A stretch of DNA of 64,000 bases from Myxococcus sp. CA023 (GCF_010998615.1 NZ_JAAEAH010000002.1:140460-204459); one strand, 5' to 3'; counted from the first letter of the stretch, positions 8,673 through 22,097 are shown. Made by a program: numbers and translations. Notes: generated by a model not told the origin, from the sequence alone.

Positions 8673-9817
8673 GGGCGTGGAGCACGGGGCTCGCCGTTCT
8701 GCTCCTCGCGGGCTGCCGCTCGCAGAGCGATCCGGGGCCGCAGGGAGGCCAGGAGGCCACGAACCAGCCCATGCCGGTGGAGGTGGAGCGCCTGGCCCCC
8801 GCCGAGGTGCGCGAGTCCAACGAGTACCTGGGCGCGCTCATCTCCCGCAGCAGCATCACCGTCTATCCGCAGGTCGCGGGTTACGTGAAGGCGATTCCGC
8901 TCGAGCCAGGAGCACGCGTCCAACAGGGTGAAGTGCTGCTCGTGGTGGACCCCCGGCGAGAAAGCGCGGGCCTGCGCGCCACCCAGGCGCAGCAAGCCGC
9001 CGCCATGGCGCAGCGAGAGTACGCCCAACAGACGCGCAAGCGCAGCGCGCAACTGCTGAAGGAGGGACTCCAGAGCCGCCAGGACCATGACCAGGCGGTG
9101 GCGCAGGCACTGCAAGCCGAGGCCAACGCGCATGCCATCGAAGCCCAGGTGCAGGCCCAGGAGGTCCAGCTCGGCTTCTACGAAGTGAGCGCGCCCTTCG
9201 CCGGCATCGTGGGCGATTACCCGGTGAACGTGGGCGACTTCGTGACGCAGCAGACGGTCCTCACCACACTGGACCAGAGCAACACGCTGGAGCTGTCCGT
9301 CCAGATTCCCGTCGAGCGGGCAGGCACCGTCCGGGTGGGCACCACGCCAGTGGAGGTGTTGGACCCGGAGGGCCGGCTCGTGGTGTCCGCGCCGGTGTTC
9401 TTCGTAGCGCCCACGCCCAACGCCACCACGCAGCTGGTGGAGATACGCGGCGTCTTCGAGAACACCGTGGGCCTGCGCGCGGGACAGTTCGTGCGCGCCC
9501 GGGTCGTCTATGCCACGCGGGAAGCCTTGCGCGTCCCGACCTCCGCCGTCACCCGCATCAGCAGCCAGGCCTTCGTGTTCGTGGTGCAGGACTCGGACGC
9601 GGGCACCGTGGCGCAGCGGGCGCCGGTGAGCCTGGGCCTCGTCTCCGGCAATGACTACGAGGTGACGGGCGGACTGGACGCGGGCACGCCCGTGGTGCTC
9701 AGCGGCATCCAGCTGCTCCGCGATGGCCAGCCCATCCAACCCAAGGCCCCCTCGCGCAAGCCACCTCATGGCGTGGGCGGCAGCGGCGCCGACGGCGGCA
9801 CCCCGCCGGAACAGTGA
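8660..9817 (+). CDS. RND efflux periplasmic adaptor (membrane fusion protein), lipoprotein
   Basis: 385 residues, AcrA/MexA-like. The signal peptide ends in a lipobox (LLLAGC), so the protein is probably anchored to the inner membrane by lipid. The order is the usual one: lipoyl half-motif (QVAGYVKAIPLEPGARVQQG), an alpha-helical hairpin rich in Gln and Ala (residues about 105-175), the second lipoyl half (SAPFAGIVGDYPVNVGDFV), then the beta-barrel and membrane-proximal domains. The start overlaps the end of the channel gene; the pump gene begins nine bases after its stop. It should bridge pump and channel. Confidence 0.92.
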   Translation: MRLVRAWSTGLAVLLLAGCRSQSDPGPQGGQEATNQPMPVEVERLAPAEVRESNEYLGALISRSSITVYPQVAGYVKAIPLEPGARVQQGEVLLVVDPRRESAGLRATQAQQAAAMAQREYAQQTRKRSAQLLKEGLQSRQDHDQAVAQALQAEANAHAIEAQVQAQEVQLGFYEVSAPFAGIVGDYPVNVGDFVTQQTVLTTLDQSNTLELSVQIPVERAGTVRVGTTPVEVLDPEGRLVVSAPVFFVAPTPNATTQLVEIRGVFENTVGLRAGQFVRARVVYATREALRVPTSAVTRISSQAFVFVVQDSDAGTVAQRAPVSLGLVSGNDYEVTGGLDAGTPVVLSGIQLLRDGQPIQPKAPSRKPPHGVGGSGADGGTPPEQ

Positions 9818-9826
9818 GGGGCCGCC

Positions 9827-12800
9827 ATGTTCACCGACTTCTTCATCCGCCGTCCCGTCTTCGCCAGCGTGGTGTCCATCATCATCACCCTGGTGGGGGC
9901 CATCTCCATCCCCATCCTGCCCGTCGAGCAATACCCTGACCTGTCGTTGCCCGTGGTGCAGGTGACGGCGACGTACATCGGCGCCTCCGCGGAAACAGTG
10001 GAGAGCGCCGTCACCACCGTGATGGAGCGGCAGCTCAACGGCGTGGAGGGCATGCGTTACATCTCCTCCACCAGCAGCAACACGGGCGTGAGCACCATCA
10101 CCGTCACCTTCGACCCAGGACGGGACTTGGACATCGCCGCGGTGGACGTCCAGAACCGCGTGGCCACCGCGTCCGCGCAGCTCCCGGCCGCCGTCAACGC
10201 GCTGGGCGTCACCATCACCAAGGCCCAGACGCAGCTGCTCATGGCCTTCGGCCTGTTCGACGAGGAGAACCGTTACGAGACGGGCTTCCTCAGCAACTAC
10301 GCGGACGTCTTCATCCGGGACGCGCTGTTGCGCGTGACGGGCGTGGGCGACGTGCGAATTTTCGGCGAGCGGCGCTTCGCCATGCGGCTGTGGCTGGACC
10401 CCTCGGAGCTGGCGCGGCGTGGGCTCGCCGCCACGGACGTGGTGAACGCCCTGCGCGCGCAGAACGTTCAAATCGGCGCGGGACAGGTGGGACAGCCGCC
10501 CGCGCCGCCGGGACAGACGTACCAGTTCACGGTGCGCGTGCTGGGGCAGCTCACGTCCGCGGAGGAGTTCGGCAACATCGTGGTGCAGCAGGGGCCGGAC
10601 GGCTCGCTGGTGCGGCTGAAGGACGTGGGCCGCGCGGAGCTGGGCGCGGAGAACTACGGACAGCTCTTGCGCTTCAACGGCCGTGAGGCCGTGGGCCTGG
10701 GCATCTTCCAGCTCCCCGGCTCCAACGCGCTGGAGGTGCGCGACGGCATCGTCGCTGAGCTGGAGCGGCTGAAGGGCAACTTCCCGCCGGGCATGCGCTA
10801 CCAGCGCGCCTTCGACACCACGGCGGCGGTGCAGGCCTCCATCGAGGAGGTGCTGGTGACGCTGGGTGAGGCCATCTTCCTGGTGGTGCTGGTCATCTTC
10901 ATCTTCCTGCACGGCTGGCGCAGCGTGCTGGTGGTGGCCACCACGCTGCCCGTGTCGCTGGTGGGCACCTTCCTCTTCGTCAACGCGTTCGGCTTCTCCA
11001 TCAACACGCTGACGCTCTTCGGCCTCACGCTGGCCACGGGCCTGGTGGTGGATGACGCCATCATCGTCATCGAGAACGTCGAGCGCACCATGGAGCAGGA
11101 CAACGTGGGCCCTCGCGAGGCCACCCACCGGGGAATGAAGCAGGTCGCCGGCGCGCTGGTGGCCATTGCCCTGGTGCTGTCCGCGGTGTTCGTGCCGGTG
11201 TCCTTCTTCCCCGGCACCACCGGCATCATCTACCGGCAGTTCGCCCTCACCCTGGCCTTCTCCATCAGCCTGTCCGCGCTGGTGGCGCTCACCCTGTCCC
11301 CCGCGCTGTGCGCCATCCTGCTGCGGCCCCACGAAGGCCAGAAGTGGAAGGTCTTCCGCATGTTCGACCGGGGGCTCGACGCGTTCCGCGACGCCTACGG
11401 CCGGATGTTGGCGAAGCTCATCGGACCGCTGCGCTGGCCGGTGGTCATCGCCTTCGTCGTGTGTCTGGCCGGCACCATCCTGGTGTACCACCTCACGCCC
11501 ACCGGCTTCATCCCGGGCGAGGACCAGGGCTACCTCATCATCGCCGTGCAGGGACCGGAGGGCACGTCGCTGGACTACACGCGCAATGTGCTGATCCAAG
11601 CGGAAGACGTGCTGCGCCAGCAGCCGGAGGTCGCGGACATCTTCACCGTGGGCGGCTTCTCGCTGCTGGGCACGGGCGTCAACTACGGCACCCTCTTCGT
11701 CAACCTGCACCTGTGGGACGAGCGCAAGCGGCCGGACCAGAGCGTGGCGGGACTGGTGGAGCGCCTGCGACGCCCGCTGATGGCCATTGGCGGCGCGCGC
11801 GTGTTGCCCTTCGAGCCCCCCGCCATCCGCGGCGTGGGCAGCGTGGGCGGCTTCGAGTTCGTGCTGGAGGACCAGCAAGGCGGCCGAACGCTCGCTCAGC
11901 TCGCGCAGACGACGGACATGCTGGTGGGCGCGGCCAGCCAGAACCCCGGCCTGCGCGGTGTCTTCTCCTCCTACACCGCCAACACGCCACTCCTGGACGT
12001 GCAGGTGGACCGGGAGAAGGCCCTGGCGATGGGCGTCCCGCTGGACGGCGTCTTCTCCACGCTGCAAGTCTACCTGGGCAGCCAGTACGTGAATGACTTC
12101 ACCTTCGCCAGCCGCGTGTACCGGGTGTACGTGCAGGCCGCCGTCCCGTTCCGCAACGAGCCGCGCGACATCGACGCGCTCTACGTCCGCTCCGCGAAGG
12201 GAGAGATGGTGCCGCTGGAGTCGCTGGTGCAGGTGCGGCCCATCACCAGCGCGCAGAACATCCAGCACTACAACCTGTATCGCTCGGCGACCATCAACGG
12301 GCAGGCCGCGCCGGGCTCCAGCTCCGGGCAGGCCCTGGACACGATGGAGGCGGTGGCGCGCAAGACGTTGCCCGTGGGCTACACCTTCGAATGGACGGGC
12401 CTGTCCCAGGAGCAGAAGGAGGCGGGCCGCAGCGTGCTGCTCATCTTCGGGCTGGGCGTCGTCTTCGTCTTCCTGGTGCTGTCCGCGCAGTACGAGAGCT
12501 TCGCCCTGCCCCTGGTCATCCTCCTGGGCGTCCCCGTGGCCATGCTGGGCGCGCTGGGGCTGCAGAATTTGCGCGGCCTCCAGAACGACGTGTTCTGCCA
12601 GGTCGGGCTCGTCATGCTGGTAGGCTTGGCCAGCAAGAACGCCATCCTCATCGTCGAGTTCGCCGAGCAGCTCCGCCACGAAGGCCGAAGCGTCGTGGAC
12701 GCCGCCATCCACTCCGCCCAGACGCGCCTGCGGCCCATCCTGATGACGTCCTTCGCGTTCCTCATGGGCGTGGTGCCGCTGATGCTGGCCTCGGGGGCGG

Positions 12801-12988
12801 GGGCCTCCGCGCGCAAGTCCCTGGGCACCACCGTGTTCGGCGGCATGCTGCTGTCCACCTTCGTGAACCTCATCTTCATCCCCGTGCTGTACGTGGTGCT
12901 GGAGGCCGCCAGGCTCCGCGTCCGCGGGCATGGCGATGTCAACACGCCGCCGCCCTCCGTCCGCCCTCCGGAGCCCCACGCACCCTGA
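9827..12988 (+). CDS. RND multidrug efflux pump, inner-membrane subunit (HAE1/AcrB-like)
   Basis: 1053 residues, full length for the HAE1 family. It starts with MFTDFFIRRPVFASV, the signature N-terminus. The proton relay residues are present: a DD pair in GLVVDDAIIVIEN (TM4) and the Lys in GLASKNAILIVEFAEQ (TM10). Twelve transmembrane helices and two large periplasmic loops are in the expected places, with a glycine-rich second half (GSVGGFEFVLED). It forms a complete tripartite exporter with the two preceding genes. No linked TetR or other local regulator is visible, so control probably comes from the 5' end of the operon or from elsewhere. Confidence 0.95.
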   Translation: MFTDFFIRRPVFASVVSIIITLVGAISIPILPVEQYPDLSLPVVQVTATYIGASAETVESAVTTVMERQLNGVEGMRYISSTSSNTGVSTITVTFDPGRDLDIAAVDVQNRVATASAQLPAAVNALGVTITKAQTQLLMAFGLFDEENRYETGFLSNYADVFIRDALLRVTGVGDVRIFGERRFAMRLWLDPSELARRGLAATDVVNALRAQNVQIGAGQVGQPPAPPGQTYQFTVRVLGQLTSAEEFGNIVVQQGPDGSLVRLKDVGRAELGAENYGQLLRFNGREAVGLGIFQLPGSNALEVRDGIVAELERLKGNFPPGMRYQRAFDTTAAVQASIEEVLVTLGEAIFLVVLVIFIFLHGWRSVLVVATTLPVSLVGTFLFVNAFGFSINTLTLFGLTLATGLVVDDAIIVIENVERTMEQDNVGPREATHRGMKQVAGALVAIALVLSAVFVPVSFFPGTTGIIYRQFALTLAFSISLSALVALTLSPALCAILLRPHEGQKWKVFRMFDRGLDAFRDAYGRMLAKLIGPLRWPVVIAFVVCLAGTILVYHLTPTGFIPGEDQGYLIIAVQGPEGTSLDYTRNVLIQAEDVLRQQPEVADIFTVGGFSLLGTGVNYGTLFVNLHLWDERKRPDQSVAGLVERLRRPLMAIGGARVLPFEPPAIRGVGSVGGFEFVLEDQQGGRTLAQLAQTTDMLVGAASQNPGLRGVFSSYTANTPLLDVQVDREKALAMGVPLDGVFSTLQVYLGSQYVNDFTFASRVYRVYVQAAVPFRNEPRDIDALYVRSAKGEMVPLESLVQVRPITSAQNIQHYNLYRSATINGQAAPGSSSGQALDTMEAVARKTLPVGYTFEWTGLSQEQKEAGRSVLLIFGLGVVFVFLVLSAQYESFALPLVILLGVPVAMLGALGLQNLRGLQNDVFCQVGLVMLVGLASKNAILIVEFAEQLRHEGRSVVDAAIHSAQTRLRPILMTSFAFLMGVVPLMLASGAGASARKSLGTTVFGGMLLSTFVNLIFIPVLYVVLEAARLRVRGHGDVNTPPPSVRPPEPHAP

Positions 12989-13057
12989 GTGCTGACCAGC
13001 GGCCTGGGGGCCCACTGGATGCCCCGCCGGAGGGGCTTCGTTATCCTGCGGGGTGCC

Positions 13058-14920
13058 ATGTCTCACTTCCCGTCACGCGATGACCGGCGGCGCCAGCGGC
13101 TGTATGCACTCAAACGTGCGCCCGGGCTCCGGCACCATGGCAACACCGCGCTGCTCCAACTGCTGGGCAAGGGCCAGGACGTGTCCTGGGCTCGCGGCGA
13201 GGTGCTGTGCCGGGAAGGCGAGCCCCCCGAGGGATTCTCCCTTCTCCTGGAGGGCGAGTTGGAGGTCATGCGCGGTGACGCGCTCCTGATGACGCTCCAG
13301 CCCGGCACGCCCCTGGGACTGGAGGCGCTGTCGAGCGGCAGCAACGCCTTCACCATCCGCGCGACGACGGACTCCGAGGGCCTCTTCTTTCCGAAGGACG
13401 CTGTCGCGAGCCTGCTGCACGCGCCCACCGGCGTGCAGGAGCGGCCCCGTCCGCCAGCGGAGGTCATCGCCTTCGAGAGCGACGTGCGCGGCGCGCCCCT
13501 GTCCTCCCTCATCGAGTTGGTGGCGAAGGTCATCCACCGTGACTTCGGAGACCGCGTGCTGCTGCTCCGGAGCGCACCGGGCGGGCATGACGCGCCCGTC
13601 ACGAAGGGGGCGGATGGCGTCCTGCGCGCCACACTGCCTCCAGCGGAAGCTGGCGGTCCCGGACTGCTGACCCCATCGGTGCTCCAACGGCTCACGGCCG
13701 AGCACGGCCTCCACTACGCCCTGCTCGACGGCTGCGGCGTAGCGGACGCCGGGATGACAGGCAAGACGGCGCGGCTGGTGACGACGCTGGACGCGCGGCA
13801 GACGTCGGCCCCTCGCGTGCTTCCCACCGTGGTGGTGGAGCCCCGCCGTGCGTCACACGCGTCGGAGCTGAGTGGCCAGTCGCTGCATCCCCAGTGGCTG
13901 CCGCCCTGTCCCTTGCGGTTGAGCATGGACAGGATGGCGCGGGTGCTCGTGGATGACCGTCCGTTGGACGCCACGGTGCTGAGCCCCGGCGAGCGGGACG
14001 CGCTCTCCCGCTGGGCCCGTGCCCTCACCCACCGGCGCGTGGGCCTAGCGCTCAGCGGCGGCGGCGTGTGGGGCTTCTATCACGTCCACATCCTGCGCTG
14101 GCTGGTGAGCCAGGGCGTGCCCATCGACATCGTCAGCGGCGCCAGCATGGGCTCGCTGGTGGGCGCGTATTTCTGCGGCAGCGCGCTGGATGGGCACGAC
14201 GGGATGGGAGGACTGCGACGGCTGGAGGAGCGAGCAATGAGCCGGCAGCTCACCCTGGCCGCCACGGCCGCCATCGTGACCACGTATTCGCTGGAGCGCT
14301 TCGTGGAGCAGGACCTGGGCCGGCTCTGCCTGGAGGAAATGGCCATCCGCTTCCTGCCCGTGACGACGGACCTGACCAGCGGAGACTGCGTGGCGCTGGA
14401 GCAGGGGCCGGTGGCCCTGGCGGTGCGCGCCAGTGGCTCGGCGCCGGGTATCTGGGGCCCCACGGTGGTGCCTCCCGCGCGGTACGTGGACGGCGCCTTC
14501 ACCAGCATGGTGCCCGCACACGTGCTGTTGAACGCGGGCGCGGACGTCATCTTCTCCAGCAACATCTTCCCCTTCGGCGTCCGGCATGCGTCCCCGCGGC
14601 GGCAGTCCGGCCTGGGGCGATTCCTGGCGGGACTCAATCCGGTGGCCCGCGCGCTGGACCTGGCGGCCAGTGGCGTGCTGCTATTGCACCGCAGTGGTGA
14701 CGTGGAGAGCCTGCTCGCGGACGTCCGCTACGACATCCAATCCGCGGAGGCGCCGCTGCTGACCGCCATGGAGTTCACCAAGGCCCGGGACATCCTCGGA
14801 CGGGCGGCGGAGGATGCTTCGCTCGCGAAGCGGCTGGAGGAGATGAAGCAGCACTGGCTCCAGGTCAAAGCCCGGGGTGCCCGTGCCCACGCGCATCCAG
14901 GAGGACAGCAAGCCGCATGA
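13058..14920 (+). CDS. Cyclic nucleotide-binding domain fused to patatin-like phospholipase
   Basis: 620 residues. Residues about 20-120 form a cNMP-binding beta-roll (GEVLCREGEPPEGFSLLLEG). The C-terminal half is a patatin lipase: SGGGVWGFYHVHIL is the oxyanion loop, GASMGS carries the catalytic Ser, and DGAFTSMVP carries the catalytic Asp. This is the NTE/RssA-like architecture of a membrane-associated phospholipase. The frame is open upstream to 12989, but the beta-roll and the ATG at 13058 fix the start. Its stop overlaps the next gene (ATGA). As first gene of the lipid operon it may release acyl chains for the downstream enzymes; the cNMP-binding part may regulate it. Confidence 0.88.
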   Translation: MSHFPSRDDRRRQRLYALKRAPGLRHHGNTALLQLLGKGQDVSWARGEVLCREGEPPEGFSLLLEGELEVMRGDALLMTLQPGTPLGLEALSSGSNAFTIRATTDSEGLFFPKDAVASLLHAPTGVQERPRPPAEVIAFESDVRGAPLSSLIELVAKVIHRDFGDRVLLLRSAPGGHDAPVTKGADGVLRATLPPAEAGGPGLLTPSVLQRLTAEHGLHYALLDGCGVADAGMTGKTARLVTTLDARQTSAPRVLPTVVVEPRRASHASELSGQSLHPQWLPPCPLRLSMDRMARVLVDDRPLDATVLSPGERDALSRWARALTHRRVGLALSGGGVWGFYHVHILRWLVSQGVPIDIVSGASMGSLVGAYFCGSALDGHDGMGGLRRLEERAMSRQLTLAATAAIVTTYSLERFVEQDLGRLCLEEMAIRFLPVTTDLTSGDCVALEQGPVALAVRASGSAPGIWGPTVVPPARYVDGAFTSMVPAHVLLNAGADVIFSSNIFPFGVRHASPRRQSGLGRFLAGLNPVARALDLAASGVLLLHRSGDVESLLADVRYDIQSAEAPLLTAMEFTKARDILGRAAEDASLAKRLEEMKQHWLQVKARGARAHAHPGGQQAA

Positions 14921-15885
14921 TTCCCGTTCGCATCATGGGCACCGCCAGTGTCCTTCCCGGCCCCGCCGTGACGACCGCGGAACTGTGCGCGCGCGTGGGA
15001 CGTGACGCCGCGGAGGTGGAACGGAAGACGGGCATCCGCACCCGCCACTTCGCGCCACCGGGGACGAAGGCCGCGGACGTGGCGGCACAGGCGCTGCGCG
15101 GCGCGCTGGACGCGGCGGGACTGGAGGCCCGGGCCCTGCGCCGCATCCTCTGCGTCACCTCCATGGGCGGCGACGTCACCACGCCCGCCACCGCCAACCG
15201 CGTGGCAGCGGCGCTGGGCCTGTCGGGAAGCTGCGACGCGATGGACCTGAGCAACGCCTGCATGGGCTTCCTGAGCGCCTTCGACCTGGCGGCGCGCTCA
15301 GTGGCCACGGGGCTGGGGCCGGTGGGCATCGTGTCCGTGGAGCTGCTGTCGCGCACCACCACGCCCGAGGAGCCCCGCCCCTACCTGGTGCTGGGCGACG
15401 CCGCCGCCGCCGCCGTGATGGGCGCGGGCCGTTCGGGAGAAGGCGTCCTGGGCGTGGCCCTGGGCAATGACGGCACGCTGCCCACGGACGTGGTGCTGGA
15501 GAACCCGACGGCCACCGGCAAGCTGGAGCGGATGCGCTTCCTGACGCCCAGTCAGGAGATGACCCGCGTCGCGCTGGATGCGCTGGTACGGGCGGCGCGC
15601 GCGGCGTTGGACGAGGCGGGCGTGGCCCTTCGCGACGTCGAGTGGGTGCTCACGCACCAGCCGAATGGCAGCATGCTGGAGGCCATCCTCCAGGCGCTGG
15701 AGGTGTCACCGGAGCGGAGCGTACGCGTGGTGGACACGGTGGGCAGCGTGGGCTCGGCCTCGCTGGGCACCAGCCTGGACCGGCTGCTGCGCACGCGTCC
15801 GGTGAAGCCAGGGCACCGCATCCTCCTGGTGGGCGTGGGCGCGGGCGTGGCCCACGGCGCGGTGCTCTACCAGGTGGGCGGATGA
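14917..15885 (+). CDS. 3-oxoacyl-ACP synthase III (FabH-like) family protein
   Basis: 322 residues with the KAS III thiolase fold. The active Cys lies in DLSNACMGF (residue about 112) and the His in VLTHQPN. The position of the third FabH residue, Asn in a GNTSAAS-type segment, reads GSVGSAS here, so Asn appears replaced by Ser. That is typical of acyltransferase-like KAS III relatives rather than housekeeping FabH. The start and stop both overlap their neighbours by four bases (ATGA), so it is coupled within the patatin - KAS III - acyltransferase - SDR operon. It probably condenses or transfers an acyl group in a specialised lipid pathway. Confidence 0.85.
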   Translation: MIPVRIMGTASVLPGPAVTTAELCARVGRDAAEVERKTGIRTRHFAPPGTKAADVAAQALRGALDAAGLEARALRRILCVTSMGGDVTTPATANRVAAALGLSGSCDAMDLSNACMGFLSAFDLAARSVATGLGPVGIVSVELLSRTTTPEEPRPYLVLGDAAAAAVMGAGRSGEGVLGVALGNDGTLPTDVVLENPTATGKLERMRFLTPSQEMTRVALDALVRAARAALDEAGVALRDVEWVLTHQPNGSMLEAILQALEVSPERSVRVVDTVGSVGSASLGTSLDRLLRTRPVKPGHRILLVGVGAGVAHGAVLYQVGG

Positions 15886-16652
15886 AACAGGCGGGCGGTT
15901 GGCCCCTGACGGCATGGCTGACCACATTCCGGCTGCTGCGCCGGTATCACCGCTACGAGGTGGTGAACCTGGAGCCGCTGCTCCGTCCCGGCGCGAAGCT
16001 CATCGTCGGTTACCACGGGCGCCCCCTGGCCGTGGACCTGTGCATGCTGACGGTGACGCTCCACGAACGCCTGGGCTATCTGCCGCACGGCGTGGCGCAC
16101 GGCGCGTTCGATTCGATTCCGGGCATGCGCACGGTGGCGGACGGGCTGGGCTTCGTCACAAGGGATGACCCGCGGCTGGCGGAGGCGGTGGCGCGCGGCG
16201 AGCACGTGTTGTTGCAGCCAGGAGGCACGCGCGAGGGCTGCCGTGACTTCCGCCACCGCTACCGCGTCGACTGGGGCGAGCGAATGGGCTACCTGCGCCT
16301 GGCGGTGCGCTACCGGCTGCCGATTGTCCCCGTGGGCGGCAGCGGCATGGACGACGCGTACGTGGGCCTCAACGACGGGTACGCGCTGGGCCGGCGGGTG
16401 GGCATGCCCGCGCGGCTGCCGCTGTGGCTGGGCGTGGGTGCCACGGGCCTGTGGCCCTTGTCGCTTCCCTTCCCCGTGAAGATGACGCAGTGGGTGGGCG
16501 AGCCGCTGACGCGCCACCTGGAGCCAGGCTTCGACGCGGGCAACCGGGACGCGATGCGCGCGGTGCATCAGGAAGTGGCGGACGCGGTGCAGGGGCTGCT
16601 CGACAAGGCTCGCGACGTGGACAAGGGCAGCACACGGAAGGCAGTGCAATGA
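15882..16652 (+). CDS. Lysophospholipid acyltransferase family protein
   Basis: 256 residues. The start at 15882 overlaps the previous stop (ATGA). The family's acceptor motif appears as GYHGRPLAVDL near residue 43, the position of the HX4D box, but in the HG-R form of the DGAT2/MGAT-like branch. QPGGTREG (residue about 110) corresponds to the FPEGTR box, and LPIVPVGGSG to the downstream VPVA box. The final third contains a hydrophobic helix and PVKMTQWVGEPL. It should move an acyl chain onto a glycerolipid or similar acceptor at the membrane. The upstream part of the open frame (from 15642) is out of place inside the KAS III gene and is not coding. Confidence 0.85.
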   Translation: MKQAGGWPLTAWLTTFRLLRRYHRYEVVNLEPLLRPGAKLIVGYHGRPLAVDLCMLTVTLHERLGYLPHGVAHGAFDSIPGMRTVADGLGFVTRDDPRLAEAVARGEHVLLQPGGTREGCRDFRHRYRVDWGERMGYLRLAVRYRLPIVPVGGSGMDDAYVGLNDGYALGRRVGMPARLPLWLGVGATGLWPLSLPFPVKMTQWVGEPLTRHLEPGFDAGNRDAMRAVHQEVADAVQGLLDKARDVDKGSTRKAVQ

Positions 16653-17476
16653 AGGAAGGTGAGGGTTCCGAGGCGCGACAGTGGGCGCTCATCCTGGGAG
16701 CTTCGTCTGGCACGGGCGCGGCCATCGCGGAGGCAGTGACTCGGAAGCCCGGGTTGAATGTCTTCGGTGTCCACCGGGGCCGGTACGCGGACGGTGCCGT
16801 GCAGTTGGAGCAGCGGGTGCGGGACGCCGGTGGACTCAGTGTGATGTGGCAGGCGGACGCGTCGTCTCCAGAGGCCGCTGAGGCAGGCGTGGCGGCGCTG
16901 CGGGACGTCGCCGGGCCTCGGAGCGTGAAGCTCTTCGTGCATTCGATTGCGGGGGCGTCGGTGGGGCGATTCCTGTCCGAGGGCGAGGACCGACTGCACG
17001 CGCGGCGCATCCGCCGGACCTTCGACACGATGGCGCACTCGTTTGTCTTCTGGGTGCAGGCCCTGGTGAATGAAGACATGTTGGCGCCGGAGGCCCGGCT
17101 TCTCGGTCTGCAGAACCCGCTGGATGAAACGCACCTGGGGAACACAGGGCTCATCAGCGCGTCGAAGGCGGCGCTGGAGATGTACGTGCGCTACCTGGCC
17201 ATGGAGCTGGGACCGCGAGGACACCGCGTGAACCTGCTGAAGTTCGGCACGGTGATGACGCCCGCGCTGAAGCACGTGTACTCGCCCGGGGCCCTGGCGC
17301 GCCTGGAGGCGGCCCACGCGAGGATGAATCCCGCGGGACGCATGGGCACCGTGGAGGATGTGGCCCGCTTCGTCACGGTGCTCACCGGTGAGGAGGCAGG
17401 CTGGTTCAACGGAGCCACCATCGACTTCACTGGCGGGATGACGCTGCGGCTGTTGGACCTGGTGCTGAATCCGTGA
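16649..17476 (+). CDS. SDR family protein, enoyl-ACP reductase-like, catalytic Tyr apparently lost
   Basis: 275 residues. The nucleotide-binding start is ALILGASSGTGAAIAEAV, and LFVHSIAGASVGRFLS gives the central strand, as in FabI/FabL. The downstream segment ISASKAALEMYVRYLAMELG aligns with the SKAALEALTRYLA region of FabL-type reductases, so the catalytic Lys is present. The residue seven positions before it, Tyr in FabI/FabL, is Thr, and the residue four before it (classical SDR Tyr) is Ile. The activity may therefore be changed. The start overlaps the acyltransferase stop (ATGA). It is the last gene of the lipid operon. Confidence 0.82.
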   Translation: MKEGEGSEARQWALILGASSGTGAAIAEAVTRKPGLNVFGVHRGRYADGAVQLEQRVRDAGGLSVMWQADASSPEAAEAGVAALRDVAGPRSVKLFVHSIAGASVGRFLSEGEDRLHARRIRRTFDTMAHSFVFWVQALVNEDMLAPEARLLGLQNPLDETHLGNTGLISASKAALEMYVRYLAMELGPRGHRVNLLKFGTVMTPALKHVYSPGALARLEAAHARMNPAGRMGTVEDVARFVTVLTGEEAGWFNGATIDFTGGMTLRLLDLVLNP

Positions 17477-17490
17477 GGTCAGCCCTGTCC

Positions 17491-17517
17491 GATGGCCGAG
17501 AGACAGGAATCGGCATC
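17491..17517. terminator. Candidate bidirectional hairpin between convergent genes
   Basis: An imperfect inverted repeat (GATGGCCGA / TCGGCATC, one bulged base) sits between the SDR stop and the methyltransferase stop, which face each other. Position suggests a shared terminator; there is no good T-tract. Confidence 0.3.
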
Positions 17518-17546
17518 TCCCTCAAGACAGACATGTGCGTCGGCCG

Positions 17547-18415
17547 TCAGGCCCGTGCGTCTTGCTCCGGCATCCGGAACGACAGACAGTAATAAAACGG
17601 CGCCACCTGCTCCTCGGTGACGTCGAACGCCCCCGAAGGCAGCAGCTCCCGGGGGCAGTGTGGATCCCACGAGTAGAACGTCATCGCGCGGAACGCGGCG
17701 CGCTGGAACAGCGAGGGCCGGAAGGCCGGGTCCATTTGCTCGTCCACGACCACCAGCGGCGTGCCCGGCTTCGCCACGCGCGCCATCTCCGCCAGGGCCC
17801 GCTCGGGTGCCCGGTAGCCGCCAATGCCTCCCACGTGAAACACCCGGTCGAACGACGCATCCGGGAACGGCAGCGCGTGCGCATCCGCCATCATCAGCCG
17901 CACGCCCGCATAACCACCAGACCGCAACCGCCGCTTGCAGTGCTTGAGCATGCCCTCGCTCAGGTCCACGCCCCACACGTCCACGTCGAGCCCCGGCGGC
18001 AAGCCGTCGCGCAGGAGCGGCAGGTTCGCCCCCGAGCCCACGCCCACCTCCAGCACCCGCACCGGGCTCCCGTCCTCGTGCGGCGTCAGCGAGCCGAGCT
18101 CCACACGGCGCATGTACCCCGCGCGCATCCGCGCTTCCGAGACAGATTGAAACAGCGGTGTCAGCAGCTTCGTCAGCGGGTCATGCAACACCGGCAGCCC
18201 GTCGTAGATGATGCGCATCAGCCGGTCCGTACCGCGCACCGCGTCCTCGCGATACAGCCGCGCCATGCCGCGCGCCACGCTCCACGCCTCGCCGCAGCCA
18301 CCGCAACGCAGCCACCCATCGCGGATGCATCCGTCCGCCTCGAGCCCGTGGAACACCAGCGCCCCACCACATGCGGGACACGCCAGCAACGCCACGTCCC
18401 GGACGCGCACACCGT

Positions 18416-18419
<4 letters not shown>
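17547..18419 (-). CDS. SAM-dependent methyltransferase with N-terminal zinc ribbon
   Basis: 290 residues. The N-terminus holds two CxxC pairs (LACPACGG and LRCGGCGE), the Trm112-like zinc ribbon often fused to class I methyltransferases. Rossmann motif I is VLEVGVGSGANL (residue about 120), the acidic residue of motif II lies in VWGVDLSEGM, and ADAHALPFPDASFD matches the UbiE/COQ5 small-molecule methyltransferase pattern. The ATG overlaps the stop of the kinase-ATPase gene (ATGA), so the two are co-translated. The substrate is unknown; a lipid or quinone is plausible given the operon on the other side. Confidence 0.88.
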
Positions 18420-21955
<3,536 letters not shown>

Positions 21956-22097
21956 CAGAGGGGGGCCGCCCGCCCCCCCGATGATAACGGGAACCCCTGG
22001 CGGCGGTAGGACTGATTCCAGACGCACCGTAATCCCCGGCTCACCGGGCAAATAAGGCGAGCCCGGGCGGCAGGTCAGCCACTACCCAGGTGCGGGC

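Noticed and set aside
8210..13066. A very long antisense open frame (over 1600 codons) opposite the efflux genes, and similar ones opposite 3.4-6.0 kb and elsewhere
   Set aside because: High GC removes stop codons on the opposite strand; composition is His/Gln/Arg/Gly-rich with no domain, while the sense strand encodes complete known families.
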